The notes: generated from the sequence alone by a model not told the origin. Shown: positions 1 through 8,956, numbered from the stretch's first letter. The stretch is DNA of 64,000 bases from an uncultured Cellulophaga sp. (GCA_947492955.1 CANLOV010000001.1:558001-622000); one strand, 5' to 3'. Numbers and translations: made by a program.

Positions 1-141
1 TTTTTTGGTAAAGGAATTAAGAAAGGAAATACGTTAGAACGAACAGAAATTCCAGATATAGCTCCAACTATAGCCTCTTTATTAGGAATAGCTTTCCCAA
101 ATGGAGTAACAGGGGAGCCTATAATGGATGTATTAGAATAG
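1..141 (+). CDS. Alkaline phosphatase family protein, C-terminal end only
   Basis: The window opens inside a gene read in frame 1 and ending at a TAG at 139-141. The 46 visible residues have the C-terminal pattern of PafA-like alkaline phosphatases and nucleotide pyrophosphatases: a GxGIKKG strand, then the RTEIPDIAPTIASLLGI segment and a final NGVTGEPI turn. Members of this family are exported enzymes that release phosphate from organic esters. The metal-binding N-terminal part lies outside the window. A sulfatase is the main alternative because the two families share a fold, but the DIAPT...LLGI ending fits phosphatases better. The stop overlaps the end of the convergent glycosyltransferase gene by 9 bases. 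Confidence 0.7.
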   Translation, partial: FFGKGIKKGNTLERTEIPDIAPTIASLLGIAFPNGVTGEPIMDVLE

Positions 142-984
142 TTTTTCTTTTATATTTTCCCAACGTAAATTACGTATAAAAACACCTTCTTCTTTTGTTA
201 CTAGATAAGGTGTTTTTTCTTTTTTTGCATTACTAAAGCCAGATAGGTTATTTACTAATATTTTCCCTTTTTTATGTTTCCAAGCCATTTTTAAGGAAGC
301 AATGCAGGTAATAATAAAACCATACCTCATAGTGTACATAGCTTTTCCTTGAAGCAAACGAGCTTTTTTATTATAGTTGTTTCCTGTTGGTCGTAAATGT
401 TTTGCTTTTAAAGTGTTATCTGTAATTATTTTAAAGCCGTGGTACTGTGCTAAGAGTTCGTCTATAGTATCCCATCCCATAGCAGATTTAAGACCTCCTA
501 TGGCTTTAAAACATTTTTTAGAGTAAGCTTTAAAGGCTCCACGAACATGGTCTTTATTCATAGGATGATTAAGTTTCCAAGTGCCATTTGGTTCTTCTTC
601 ATAGGCAAAGCCACCTACGATTCCCGCTTTAGAGTCCTTTTTTAATAGGGAGGCTATTTTTTCAAAGTAATTTAAGGGTAAAATAATATCGGCGTCTAAT
701 TTTACAATAAAATCATAATCTTCGTCTAATAAATTTAAGCCTTTATTAAAAGCATTTATAACCTTACTGCCAGGCATGTGTAAATTAGATGATGATGTGT
801 TTAGCTTTTTAAATATTGAATTTAAAGTAATATAACTGTCTATAATGGTTTCCGTATTATCTGTGGAGTTATCATTAACAATAACGACTTCTTTTGGAAG
901 TAATGTTTGGTTTAAAATCGAATCTAATGTTTTCGATATGTATTGCTCTTCGTTATGTGCGGGTATTATAATATAATATCTCAT
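133..984 (-). CDS. Family 2 glycosyltransferase
   Basis: A 283-residue GT-A fold transferase of the GT2 family. Residues 5-30 hold the nucleotide-binding opening (IPAHNEE, then ISKTLDSILNQT), followed by VVIVNDNSTDNT. The metal-binding DxD motif is in KLDADIILP near residue 97, and a GW/D acceptor-site segment (GGLKSAMGWDTIDELL) lies near residue 165. It moves a sugar from a nucleotide donor to an unknown acceptor, probably in surface polysaccharide synthesis. There is no membrane anchor, so it is likely cytoplasmic or peripheral. It lies downstream of a DoxX-like gene on the same strand, with a structured gap between them. The sugar specificity cannot be read from the sequence. Confidence 0.85.
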   Translation of the reverse strand: MRYYIIIPAHNEEQYISKTLDSILNQTLLPKEVVIVNDNSTDNTETIIDSYITLNSIFKKLNTSSSNLHMPGSKVINAFNKGLNLLDEDYDFIVKLDADIILPLNYFEKIASLLKKDSKAGIVGGFAYEEEPNGTWKLNHPMNKDHVRGAFKAYSKKCFKAIGGLKSAMGWDTIDELLAQYHGFKIITDNTLKAKHLRPTGNNYNKKARLLQGKAMYTMRYGFIITCIASLKMAWKHKKGKILVNNLSGFSNAKKEKTPYLVTKEEGVFIRNLRWENIKEKLF

Positions 985-1002
985 TAATTTATAGTGTTTA
1001 CC

Positions 1003-1139
1003 ATGAGTTCACTAAAAATTATTTGATTTTGTAATCCATGATTAATTAAACCCAAAAATAAGGTTTTATATTTTTTAATATTGTGAACTCATCATTATTT
1101 TAAACTTTATTAAAAAGCCTTGTAAAACAATGATGAGTT
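1003..1139. repeat. Overlapping inverted repeats between two genes
   Basis: The gap 985-1156 has no gene. Its sequence ATGAGTTCAC at 1003-1012 is the exact reverse complement of 1083-1092. The partly overlapping stretch AACTCATCATT at 1086-1096 is the exact reverse complement of 1129-1139. The middle element can therefore pair with either the left or the right one but not both. On the minus strand this lies between the DoxX-like gene and the glycosyltransferase gene. It may be a transcription attenuator, a small mobile repeat or an RNA-processing site. Only the pairing is seen; any function is inference. Confidence 0.5.
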
Positions 1140-1156
1140 ACTAATATAGTATTTCT

Positions 1157-1588
1157 TTATATGCTATATAAATTATCGTTGTACTTAGGGGATGTTTCTG
1201 GGGTTGTTTTTTCAGCTGCTTTTATCTTTTTATTTAACATATAAATAGTGCCTAATAGTATAAGGCATAAAACAGCTGCAGCTCCGTTTCCTGCTTTACT
1301 CATATAGTGAGCAACTATAGCGCATATAAAATTGATAAAAAAACCTGTGTAGGCCCATTCAGGTAGCCATAATCCTTTATTGCGAATAAGGATAAATAAT
1401 CCTAAGGCTTGCCCAAATGTTAGTATGGGTATAAGGTGTTCTGGGTAGCCTAACGCATTAAATTCTATTACTACCGATTGGTAATCGAATATATATTTAC
1501 ATAGAGAATACATAATAACAATAGAAAATATACTCATAAATATAATGTAAAAAATGCTTAAGGTTTTTGTTGAAGTAGAATTTTTCAT
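1157..1588 (-). CDS. DoxX-like membrane protein
   Basis: A 143-residue protein with four hydrophobic segments (about residues 10-30, 48-66, 76-95 and 100-118) and a polar C-terminal tail. The FNALGYPEHLIPILTFGQALG stretch after the first helix and the EWAYTGFFINFICAIVAHYM stretch are typical of the DoxX-like family (PF13564): a LGYP-x-hydrophobic turn and an EWAYxGF helix. These are inner-membrane proteins whose biochemical role is poorly known; some relatives belong to thiosulfate-handling or oxidative-stress complexes. The gene stands alone between the terminator near 1735 and the inverted repeats at 1003-1139. Confidence 0.75.
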   Translation of the reverse strand: MKNSTSTKTLSIFYIIFMSIFSIVIMYSLCKYIFDYQSVVIEFNALGYPEHLIPILTFGQALGLFILIRNKGLWLPEWAYTGFFINFICAIVAHYMSKAGNGAAAVLCLILLGTIYMLNKKIKAAEKTTPETSPKYNDNLYSI

Positions 1589-1713
1589 GATATATAAATT
1601 TGTAGGTTAATAGTATTTAAGTTAGCACATTAGCTAGATTTTTATGTGTTAAAGTAGTTGAATGCTTAATTATATATAGATGAAAGTATACTTTTGTATA
1701 GACCAATGGAAAC

Positions 1714-1755
1714 TAAAAAAGCCATCTAATTCTAGATTAGATGGCTTTTAAAAAT
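1714..1755. terminator. Rho-independent terminator
   Basis: A perfect 10-base stem (GCCATCTAAT at 1721-1730 with its complement at 1736-1745), a 5-base loop, A-tracts on the left and T/A-rich flanks on the right. It sits 20 bases after the stop of the DUF164 gene on the minus strand and reads as a terminator there. Confidence 0.85.
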
Positions 1756-1774
1756 TGTAATGATAATTTGCTAA

Positions 1775-2557
1775 TTATAGTTTAGCAAACATTTTTTGCA
1801 TTTTTTCTTGTTCTTCCTCAGCTAATACTGGGTCTATAAGTATTCTTCCACTGTGCTCATCGGTAATTATTTTTTTACGAGAAGCAATTTCTACTTGTAT
1901 TTGTGGTGGTATTGTAAAGAAAGAACCTCCAGAAGCACCTCTTTCAATAGGGACAACAGCTAAACCATTCTTTACATTATTTCTAATACGCTTATATGCT
2001 TTTACTAATCTTTCTTCTATTTGGTTTTCAAATTTTAAAGACTTTTCTAATAAAGCTTTTTCTTCTTTCTCTGTTTCAGCTAAGATAGCATTAAGCTCTC
2101 CTTTTTTGTGTTTTAAGTGAGCATCTCTCTCGCTTAAGCGCTCTTTTGTGCTAGAGATAACTTCTTTCTTTTGTTCTATTTGAGCTTTAAATTCTTTAAT
2201 GTTTTTCTCAGCTAATTGAACTTCTAATTCCTGAAATTCAACTTCTTTAGTAAGAGAATTAAACTCTCTACTGTTTCTAACATTTTTTTGTTGCTCGGTA
2301 TATTTTTTAATTAATGCTTTAGATTCATCAATTAAATTCTTTTTACCACCAATTTCATAATTAATGGTTTCTAAATCTGTTTTTAATTTGTCTAATCTTG
2401 TTTTTAGACCAAGCACTTCATCTTCTAAGTCCTCTACTTCTAAAGGTAGTTCTCCACGAACATTTCTTATTTCATCAACTCTAGAATCAATTAATTGCAA
2501 ATCGTATAATGCTCTTAATTTTTCTTCTGCTGTTGTTTCTGCTGCTTTTGTTGCCAT
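1775..2557 (-). CDS. DUF164 coiled-coil protein with degenerate zinc ribbon
   Basis: A 260-residue protein of the CT398/DUF164 family: a long antiparallel coiled coil (about residues 10-190) followed by a C-terminal ribbon. In the usual family the ribbon carries four zinc cysteines (CGGC...CxHC). Here the same framework (RGASGGSFFTIPPQ, then KKIITDEHSGRILIDP) has Ser, Ser, Asp and Ser in the four cysteine positions, so it cannot bind zinc in the usual way. The stop of the upstream Nif3 gene is 2 bases away, giving the conserved Nif3-DUF164 pair. In other bacteria DUF164 proteins have been linked to nucleic-acid binding, secretion or flagellar assembly. The role here is unknown. Confidence 0.85.
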   Translation of the reverse strand: MATKAAETTAEEKLRALYDLQLIDSRVDEIRNVRGELPLEVEDLEDEVLGLKTRLDKLKTDLETINYEIGGKKNLIDESKALIKKYTEQQKNVRNSREFNSLTKEVEFQELEVQLAEKNIKEFKAQIEQKKEVISSTKERLSERDAHLKHKKGELNAILAETEKEEKALLEKSLKFENQIEERLVKAYKRIRNNVKNGLAVVPIERGASGGSFFTIPPQIQVEIASRKKIITDEHSGRILIDPVLAEEEQEKMQKMFAKL

Positions 2558-2559
2558 AT

Positions 2560-3654
2560 TTAAAAATACTTGATGGGATTTGTTTCACTCTCCGATAAAC
2601 GAACTGCAAAATTAGGAATTTTTTTCGTAAGATAGTCAACTAATAAATTTTTTGTATACTGTTCGCTTTCATAATGTCCAATATCTGCAATTATTAATTT
2701 GTTTTCTGCTTCATAAAATTGGTGATATTTTAAATCTGCTGTTATAAAAACATCTGCATTTACAGACTTTGCAGCGCTAATAGCAAAAGCCCCACTGCCT
2801 CCTAATACCGCTATTTTTTGCACTTCTTTTTTTAATAATTTAGAGTGCCTAATAGAAGAAATATTCATTTTTTTCTTAAGTAAGTTTAAAAAATCAACTT
2901 CTTTCATAGGATTTTGTAACATTCCTACCATTCCCATTCCTAGATTTTGGTTTCTATTTTCTAGGGTAGATATTTCGTATGCTACTTCTTCGTATGGATG
3001 ATTTTTAAATAAAGTACTAAGTATTTTTTTTTCGTTAGCGGCTATGTAAGTTACATTAATTTGTGTTTCTTCTTCAAAATGTAATTCCCCTTTTGTTCCT
3101 ATTGTTGGGTTTGTGTTATCTCCAGGAAGGTAACTACCTAAGCCGTTTACAGTAAAACTACAGTTCCTATAATTGCCAATATTTCCTGCGCCAGCATTAA
3201 AAAGTGCTGTTCTGAGTTTATCGGCGCTATTTTTTGGAATATAAGTGGTTAGTTTTTTTACAGTATTCTTCTTAGGTATTAAAATTTGAGTATTTGTTAG
3301 TTCTAAAACTTCACAAATTTTTCCGTTAACTCCGTTGGGAACATTATCAAGAGCAGTATGCATACTGTAAATAGCAATGTTGTTTTGTATGGCTTTTAAT
3401 ACCACGCGCTCAACATAATTTTTACCTGTTAATTTTTTAAGTCCGCTAAAAATAATAGGATGAAAACTTACAATAAGGTTACATTTTTTAGCAATAGCCT
3501 CATCTACTACATTTTCTAATGTGTCTAAAGTAACTAATATACTGGTAACCTCTGTAGTTGGATTACCTACTAAGAGACCAACATTGTCGAAATCTTCAGC
3601 ATTTGCTAATGGAGCTAGTTCTTCGAGTATATTTGTAATTTCTTGTACAACCAT
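2560..3654 (-). CDS. Nif3-like dinuclear metal centre protein (DUF34)
   Basis: A 364-residue member of the Nif3/YbgI/DUF34 family. The opening segment holds EDFDNVGLLVG, then LIVSFHPIIFSGLKKLTG with a metal-binding His, and SMHTALDNVPNGVN with a second one. The C-terminal half closes the site with ADVFITADLKYHQF and IADIGHYESE. The middle (about residues 130-240) is the PII/CutA-like insertion found in long Nif3 proteins. The family forms hexameric rings and has been tied to GTP cyclohydrolase-like or metal-insertion roles, none proven here. The gene overlaps nothing and is followed after 2 bases by the DUF164 gene, so the two are probably one transcript. It diverges from lpxK. Confidence 0.9.
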   Translation of the reverse strand: MVVQEITNILEELAPLANAEDFDNVGLLVGNPTTEVTSILVTLDTLENVVDEAIAKKCNLIVSFHPIIFSGLKKLTGKNYVERVVLKAIQNNIAIYSMHTALDNVPNGVNGKICEVLELTNTQILIPKKNTVKKLTTYIPKNSADKLRTALFNAGAGNIGNYRNCSFTVNGLGSYLPGDNTNPTIGTKGELHFEEETQINVTYIAANEKKILSTLFKNHPYEEVAYEISTLENRNQNLGMGMVGMLQNPMKEVDFLNLLKKKMNISSIRHSKLLKKEVQKIAVLGGSGAFAISAAKSVNADVFITADLKYHQFYEAENKLIIADIGHYESEQYTKNLLVDYLTKKIPNFAVRLSESETNPIKYF

Positions 3655-3690
3655 TTTAGAATTTTATTGGTTACCAAAGATAAAATATTA

Positions 3691-3698
3691 TATTTTCG
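3691..3698 (+). promoter_or_regulatory. Candidate -7 box for lpxK
   Basis: TATTTTCG lies 5 bases before the lpxK ATG in the 49-base gap between two divergent genes. It resembles the Bacteroidetes TAnnTTTG box with one change (C for the third T). The close spacing would give an almost leaderless transcript. No clear -33 TTG element is visible. Confidence 0.35.
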
Positions 3699-3703
3699 TT
3701 CTA

Positions 3704-4714
3704 ATGCAACTACTAAAAATAATAATTTTAAAACCAATATCATGGCTGTATGCTTGTGTTGTTTGGATTCGTAATTACTTGTATGATAAAAGTTTTTTTA
3801 CAACAAAAACATTTGCAATACCAACTATTTGTGTGGGTAACCTAAGTGTTGGTGGTACAGGTAAAACACCGATGATTGAGTTGTTAATTACCTTGCTTAA
3901 GGACCAGTATAAAGTAGTAGTTTTAAGTAGGGGTTATGGTAGAAAATCTAAAGGATATTTAAAGGCATCTGTAAGTAGTTCTGTAGAAGAGTTAGGAGAT
4001 GAGCCATTTCAGATTTATTCTAAATTCCCAAAAGTTGATTTGGTGGTAGATGCGGATAGATGTAATGCCATTTCTAAAATAGAAAAAGAATTAGATAGCG
4101 AAGTTGTTTTATTAGATGATGCTTTTCAGCATAGAAAAGTAAGCCCTAGTTTTTCTATTTTATTAACTGCTTATGAAAAATTGTATAAAGACGATTTTTA
4201 TTTGCCTTACGGTGAATTAAGAGATCATAAAAATCAGGATAAAAGAGCTTCTGTAATTATTGTAACTAAATGCCCTGAAGATTTGTCTATAGAGCAACAA
4301 AATCTTGTAATAGATAAGTTAAATCCCAAAAAGCACCAAAAGGTGTTGTTTAGTTTTTTAACATATGAAACATCATTGAAAGGTGCGGACTCATCTATTA
4401 CGTTAGATGATTTAAAGTCTAAAAAAGTAACGCTAGTAACAGGTATAGCAAATCCTAAGCCATTAGTTTCGTATTTAAAGAATCAGAATATTTCTTTTGA
4501 GCATTTGGCCTATAGAGATCATCATTTTTTTAATGAAGAACAATTACAATTATTTAATTCTAAAGAGATTGTTTTAACTACAGAAAAGGATTTTGTTAGG
4601 TTAAAAGGGAAGGTTAAGAACGTATACTCAATAGCTATAAAACATCAGTTTTTTGATGATGGTAAAGCATTTTTAGAAAAAGAACTGAGCTTGCTTATGA
4701 AGCAGAAGAGTTAA
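3704..4714 (+). CDS. lpxK: Tetraacyldisaccharide 4'-kinase
   Basis: A 336-residue LpxK. It phosphorylates the 4' position of the lipid A disaccharide precursor with ATP at the inner membrane. The N-terminal hydrophobic helix (PISWLYACVVWIRNYLY) anchors it. The Walker A is GNLSVGGTGKTPMI near residue 47, followed by VVLSRGYGRKSKGYL and LDDAFQHRKV, which contains the family's DDxxQHRxV motif. An upstream in-frame ATG at 3521 would add 61 residues that overlap the Nif3 gene on the other strand and do not belong to the family. The ATG at 3704 was therefore chosen. Its 3' end overlaps the convergent kinase gene by 20 bases. Confidence 0.93.
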   Translation: MQLLKIIILKPISWLYACVVWIRNYLYDKSFFTTKTFAIPTICVGNLSVGGTGKTPMIELLITLLKDQYKVVVLSRGYGRKSKGYLKASVSSSVEELGDEPFQIYSKFPKVDLVVDADRCNAISKIEKELDSEVVLLDDAFQHRKVSPSFSILLTAYEKLYKDDFYLPYGELRDHKNQDKRASVIIVTKCPEDLSIEQQNLVIDKLNPKKHQKVLFSFLTYETSLKGADSSITLDDLKSKKVTLVTGIANPKPLVSYLKNQNISFEHLAYRDHHFFNEEQLQLFNSKEIVLTTEKDFVRLKGKVKNVYSIAIKHQFFDDGKAFLEKELSLLMKQKS

Positions 4715-6917
4715 TTTGAGGATTAAAAATATTTTCTCCTATTTTTTGGTAAAATACTTCTGGTTTAAATGGTTTTGTTACTACATCATTACAACCAGCA
4801 GCATAAAACACTTCTAAACTATCATCTAGAGAAATGGCAGTAAGTGCTATTATAGGAATTTCTTTATTAAATTTTCTAATCTCTATTGTTGCTTGGTCTC
4901 CACTAATACCTGGCATATGAATATCCATAAGAATAGCATCATATTTATTTTCTTTTGCTAAGTCTATAGCTTCGTATCCGTTATTGGCTATATCTGAGGT
5001 TATCTCTTTTTTGGTTAACATCTTTTTGGTGATAACCTGATTTATTTTGTTGTCTTCTACGATAAGAATATGTAATCCGTTAATATTATATTCTTTGTCA
5101 TTATTATTAATTAATTCACCTTCATTAGTAGCAATGCCTTCTCTGTATGCAAGACTTAATTCAAAGAAAAAAGAACTTCCTTTTCCTAATTCACTTTTTA
5201 CATCAATCTTGGTGTTAAATAAAGCTAGTAAGCTCTTAACAATCGTAAGCCCTAAACCAGTACCACCATACTCTCTGTTAATTTGTACAGAACCTTGTTC
5301 AAAACTATCAAATATATTTTTCTGTTTTTCTTCTGATATGCCTATTCCGTTATCTTTTATTTCAAAATAAATGACAGCATTCTTGTCTTTTTTTTCTTTT
5401 AATTTTGCTATAATAGATACTTCACCATCTTTGGTAAATTTAATAGCATTCCCTACTAAATTTATAAATATTTGAGAGAGTTTTAAAGCATCACTCATTA
5501 AGTAAGATGGAATATTCTCATCGTAATCAATAGTAAGTTTTGTGTTGTTTTCTTTAGCGCTTTGTGATAAAGAACTATTCACTTCTAAAAGTGTTTTCTT
5601 TAAATTAAATTCAACATTTAGAGGTTCTAATTTTTCTGCATCAATTTTATTAATTTGAAGAATATCATTAATAAAGTTTAATAAATAATCGCCAGAGAAT
5701 TTTAAAGCTTTTAAATGTTCTTTTTGGTTGTCGCTAGGGTTTTCTTCTAAAAGTAAATGAGTTAGCCCAGTAACTGCATACAAGGGTGTTCGTAGCTCAT
5801 GACTTACAGTAGATAAGAAATTAGTTTTTGCTTCCATGGCTTGTACTGCACCATCCCTTGCAATAGAAAGTTCTTTGTTTTTAGTTTGTAATAAATCGTT
5901 TGTTTTTAATTTTATCTGATTGTTTCTGTATAAGGATACTGCTAGTAAAGATATAATAGTTAAAAATGCAGATGTTAATATAGCAGTGATTTCAGAACGA
6001 TTTGCTTCTTCGCTTAATTCTTGAACTTTTTCTTCTAAACGCTTAATTTCATCATTCTGAGAGTTAAATAAAATAGTATTCGCGTTTTTTGCTTCGTTTT
6101 TCGTTTTTTCAATTGTGAAAATAGAATCTTTAAGTTTTATAATGTTGTCACTATGTTCTAATGCTTTACCGAAATTATTAATTTTTGTATAGGTGTTTTT
6201 TAATATGTTATTAGCTTTGAGTCTTGATTTATAGAAGTTGTTTTTTTTAGCCATTTCAAGGGCGTTTTCAGCATTTTTTATGCATTCTTCTAATTTTTTG
6301 TTAATAAAATTTAGTTCTGCATTGCCAATATATGCCTGAGTAACAATGTATTCTTTTTCAAAAATATCATTATTAACTATTAGTGAATTTAAGTTTTTAG
6401 AGGCGATATCATATTTGCCAATCTTAGTGTAAATTTTAGCTTCGGCTAATAAAATATGATTTAATAAATTTCTGTCATTACTTAGTTGCTTTGCTTCACT
6501 CAATATATAAATTGCTTGGAAGTTTTTCTCATTATTAAATAAATTTAAAGCATCTATGTATTTATGAACCGCATTACCGTAAGGATACCTCATATCTCCT
6601 AATAATAATTCTGCTCTGTCCCAATAATAGATAGAGTTTTGGTGTTTTTTTATGTCTAAATAAAGCAGAGAAAATTTATGGTAACAATCTATTAGGTTTT
6701 TAATATTTTCGTTTTTTTCAGCTATTTCGAGTGCTTTATTTAAAGCTTCCAATGTTAGTTTAACATTGTTCTGATTTTTATATATTCTGGCTTTAGAAAA
6801 ATAAAATTCTATATTTTTTTCATTATCAGGAATATTTTCTTGCGAGTTTGTAAGCTGAGCAACAAACAAGAAAATAAAAAGTATAGTTGTTTTTATATGT
6901 GTAGCTATTAATTTCAA
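4695..6917 (-). CDS. Hybrid sensor histidine kinase with TPR sensor and receiver
   Basis: A 740-residue hybrid kinase. A signal-like segment (residues 8-26) is followed by a periplasmic TPR-type helical region (about 35-290), a short coiled coil and a membrane helix (about 310-330). The HisKA domain has SHELRTP with the phospho-acceptor His373. The HATPase domain has NLVGNAIKFT, DNGIGI and GGTGLGL. A C-terminal receiver carries MDIHMPG with the phosphorylatable Asp. There is no DNA-binding output domain. The start is a TTG overlapping the TGA of the upstream GAPDH gene on the same strand, so translation is probably coupled. The stimulus is unknown; the TPR region suggests a protein or peptide partner in the periplasm. 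Confidence 0.88.
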   Translation of the reverse strand: MKLIATHIKTTILFIFLFVAQLTNSQENIPDNEKNIEFYFSKARIYKNQNNVKLTLEALNKALEIAEKNENIKNLIDCYHKFSLLYLDIKKHQNSIYYWDRAELLLGDMRYPYGNAVHKYIDALNLFNNEKNFQAIYILSEAKQLSNDRNLLNHILLAEAKIYTKIGKYDIASKNLNSLIVNNDIFEKEYIVTQAYIGNAELNFINKKLEECIKNAENALEMAKKNNFYKSRLKANNILKNTYTKINNFGKALEHSDNIIKLKDSIFTIEKTKNEAKNANTILFNSQNDEIKRLEEKVQELSEEANRSEITAILTSAFLTIISLLAVSLYRNNQIKLKTNDLLQTKNKELSIARDGAVQAMEAKTNFLSTVSHELRTPLYAVTGLTHLLLEENPSDNQKEHLKALKFSGDYLLNFINDILQINKIDAEKLEPLNVEFNLKKTLLEVNSSLSQSAKENNTKLTIDYDENIPSYLMSDALKLSQIFINLVGNAIKFTKDGEVSIIAKLKEKKDKNAVIYFEIKDNGIGISEEKQKNIFDSFEQGSVQINREYGGTGLGLTIVKSLLALFNTKIDVKSELGKGSSFFFELSLAYREGIATNEGELINNNDKEYNINGLHILIVEDNKINQVITKKMLTKKEITSDIANNGYEAIDLAKENKYDAILMDIHMPGISGDQATIEIRKFNKEIPIIALTAISLDDSLEVFYAAGCNDVVTKPFKPEVFYQKIGENIFNPQINSSAS

Positions 6918-7924
6918 ATATATTTTTTTGTGTTTAATAATTGAATAAGGTCTATAATTCTACTGCTATATCCAGTTTCGTTATCATACCATCCAATAAT
7001 TTTTACCATTTTGCCGATAACAGAAGTCATCTGAGAATCAAACGTACAAGAATAACAACTATTGTTTATATCTATAGAAACTATTGGGTCATTAGTATAA
7101 AAAAGTATGTTTTTTAATTTTTTTTGAGCAACTTCCTTAAAAGTAGTGTTAATTTCCTGAATAGAGGTTTCTTTTTTTACATTAAAAGTAATATCTGTTA
7201 GTGATCCATTAGGTACAGGAACTCTAATGCCACAGCCTCCAATAACACCATCTAATTCGGGAAAAATTTTTGTTATAGCTTTTGCTGCACCTGTTGTTGT
7301 TGGTACTATAGATTGTCCTGCAGCTCTAGCTCTTCTTAAATCTTTATGTGGCTGATCGTGTAAACTCTGGTCGGTTGTATACGAATGTATTGTGGTTATG
7401 TATGCTTGCTCTATGCCGCACAAATCATTAATGATTTTTATCATGGGAGCAGCATTGTTAGTAGTACAAGATGCGTTAGAAATAATGTTATCTTCTTGTG
7501 ATATAGTATGTTCGTTAATGCCATATACCACCATTTTAATATCATCATTTATTGGAGGCACAGAAAGAATTACTTTTTTTGCTCCATTTTTAAGGTGATG
7601 ATTTAAGGCAGCTTTTGTTTTAAATTTTCCTGAAGATTCCACAACAATATCTACATTGTAAGGTTTCCAGTTTATTTTTTCTGGAGAATCGTGGTTTAGT
7701 AACCTAATGGCTTTTCCGTTTACTATTATATGCTTGTCGTTATGCTCAATAGTTTTATTTAAAACACCATGAATACTATCGTATTTTAATAAATGCGAGA
7801 GTGTTCTGCTATCAGATAAATCATTAATAGCTACAACATTTATATTGACATAATTTTGTAATAGTCTAAACAGTGTTCTTCCTATCCTTCCAAAACCATT
7901 GATGCCAATATTAATTTGTTTCAT
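6914..7924 (-). CDS. gap: Type I glyceraldehyde-3-phosphate dehydrogenase
   Basis: A 336-residue GAPDH. The Rossmann opening is GINGFGRIGR, with an Asp at the end of the second strand (AINDLSD) that favours NAD. The catalytic Cys is in SNASCTTN, and the active-site His is in TTIHSYTTDQ. The DLRRARAAGQSIVPTTTGAA and WYDNETGYS segments are intact. The second Cys usually found four residues after the catalytic one is Asn here (SCTTNN), and the MVKIIGWYDNE region is less canonical than in housekeeping copies. It may be a second, specialised paralogue. Its stop overlaps the TTG start of a hybrid histidine kinase by 3 bases, an unusual partner. Confidence 0.92.
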   Translation of the reverse strand: MKQINIGINGFGRIGRTLFRLLQNYVNINVVAINDLSDSRTLSHLLKYDSIHGVLNKTIEHNDKHIIVNGKAIRLLNHDSPEKINWKPYNVDIVVESSGKFKTKAALNHHLKNGAKKVILSVPPINDDIKMVVYGINEHTISQEDNIISNASCTTNNAAPMIKIINDLCGIEQAYITTIHSYTTDQSLHDQPHKDLRRARAAGQSIVPTTTGAAKAITKIFPELDGVIGGCGIRVPVPNGSLTDITFNVKKETSIQEINTTFKEVAQKKLKNILFYTNDPIVSIDINNSCYSCTFDSQMTSVIGKMVKIIGWYDNETGYSSRIIDLIQLLNTKKYI

Positions 7925-7975
7925 TTATTAAAAGGAATCTTTGTTAAAAAAATGATTAAGCGTTGTTTGTGACAC

Positions 7976-8851
7976 TTAATTTATGTGTTTATGCGCTTTG
8001 TATGAAGAGCGAACCAAAGCACCACTTTCTACATGTCTAAATCCCATTTTTAAACCAATTTCTTCGTATTTTTTAAATTGTTCTGGTGTTATAAATTCTT
8101 TTACGGGTAAATGCTTTTTAGAAGGCTGAAGGTATTGTCCTATGGTAACCACATCTACATTAGCATCTCTTAAATCTTGCATGGTTTCTATTACTTCCTC
8201 TTCTAATTCTCCTAATCCTAACATTATACCAGATTTAGTACGTTTAGCACCATTGGCTTTTAAATACCTTAACACTTCTAAGCTACGTTCGTATTTAGCT
8301 TGTATGCGAACTTCTCTAGTAAGTCTTTTAACTGTTTCCATATTATGAGATATAACCTCTGGTGCAACAGCAATAATACGATCTAAGTGTGTTTCTATGC
8401 CTTGAAAATCTGGGATTAATGTTTCTAATGTTGTATTTGGGTTCATACGCCTAATGGCTTTTACTGTTTCTGCCCAAATAATAGAACCCATATCTTTTAT
8501 ATCATCTCTATCAACAGAGGTAACAACGGCATGTTTAATGCTCATTATTTTTATGGATCTAGCTACTTTTTCTGGTTCTTCCCAGTCTATATCTTCTGGT
8601 CTTCCAGTTTTTACGCCACAGAATCCGCATGATCTAGTGCAGATGTTACCTAATATCATAAATGTAGCGGTGCCTTCTCCCCAACATTCTCCCATATTTG
8701 GGCAGCTACCAGATGTACATATCGTGTGTAAATTATATTTGTCTACTAAACCTCTTAATTGTGTATATTTTTTTCCAGTAGGAAGTTTTACACGTAACCA
8801 TTTTGGTTTTCCTTTAGGAGGCATAACACTAGTAGAAGTATCTGTACTCAT
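7976..8851 (-). CDS. lipA: Lipoyl synthase
   Basis: A 291-residue radical-SAM enzyme that inserts two sulfurs into protein-bound octanoyl groups to make lipoate. Both iron-sulfur clusters are visible. The auxiliary cluster is [13 protein letters not shown] near residues 45-57; the radical-SAM cluster is [13 protein letters not shown] near residues 72-84. The conserved C-terminal [12 protein letters not shown] supplies the Ser ligand. The length is normal. The gene stands alone; a promoter-like box is found 16 bases upstream of the start. Confidence 0.96.
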   Translation of the reverse strand: MSTDTSTSVMPPKGKPKWLRVKLPTGKKYTQLRGLVDKYNLHTICTSGSCPNMGECWGEGTATFMILGNICTRSCGFCGVKTGRPEDIDWEEPEKVARSIKIMSIKHAVVTSVDRDDIKDMGSIIWAETVKAIRRMNPNTTLETLIPDFQGIETHLDRIIAVAPEVISHNMETVKRLTREVRIQAKYERSLEVLRYLKANGAKRTKSGIMLGLGELEEEVIETMQDLRDANVDVVTIGQYLQPSKKHLPVKEFITPEQFKKYEEIGLKMGFRHVESGALVRSSYKAHKHIN

Positions 8852-8866
8852 AGTATATTTTTAGGA

Positions 8867-8874
8867 CAAATATA
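8867..8874 (-). promoter_or_regulatory. Candidate -7 box for lipA
   Basis: On the minus strand this reads TATATTTG, a full match to the Bacteroidetes TAnnTTTG -7 consensus, 15 bases before the lipA ATG. I see no good TTG -33 element at the usual 19-21 base spacing. Confidence 0.5.
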
Positions 8875-8956
8875 CGAACTAATTTTGGTCGGATTTATTA
8901 TTGTACGTCTCTAGATATAATAATTATGAGTATAAGGTAAAAGTAATTGTGTAAGT

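Noticed and set aside
1-141. Sulfatase C-terminus
   Set aside because: The final DIAPT...LLGI and NGVTGEPI segments fit PafA-type phosphatases better, but the active site lies outside the window.
3521-3703. N-terminal extension of lpxK from an earlier ATG
   Set aside because: It overlaps the Nif3 gene on the opposite strand, encodes a low-complexity Ser/Thr-rich stretch, and the family begins at the MQLLK segment.
6914-7924. Loss of GAPDH function because the second Cys is Asn
   Set aside because: The catalytic Cys and His are present; the second Cys is not required for activity.
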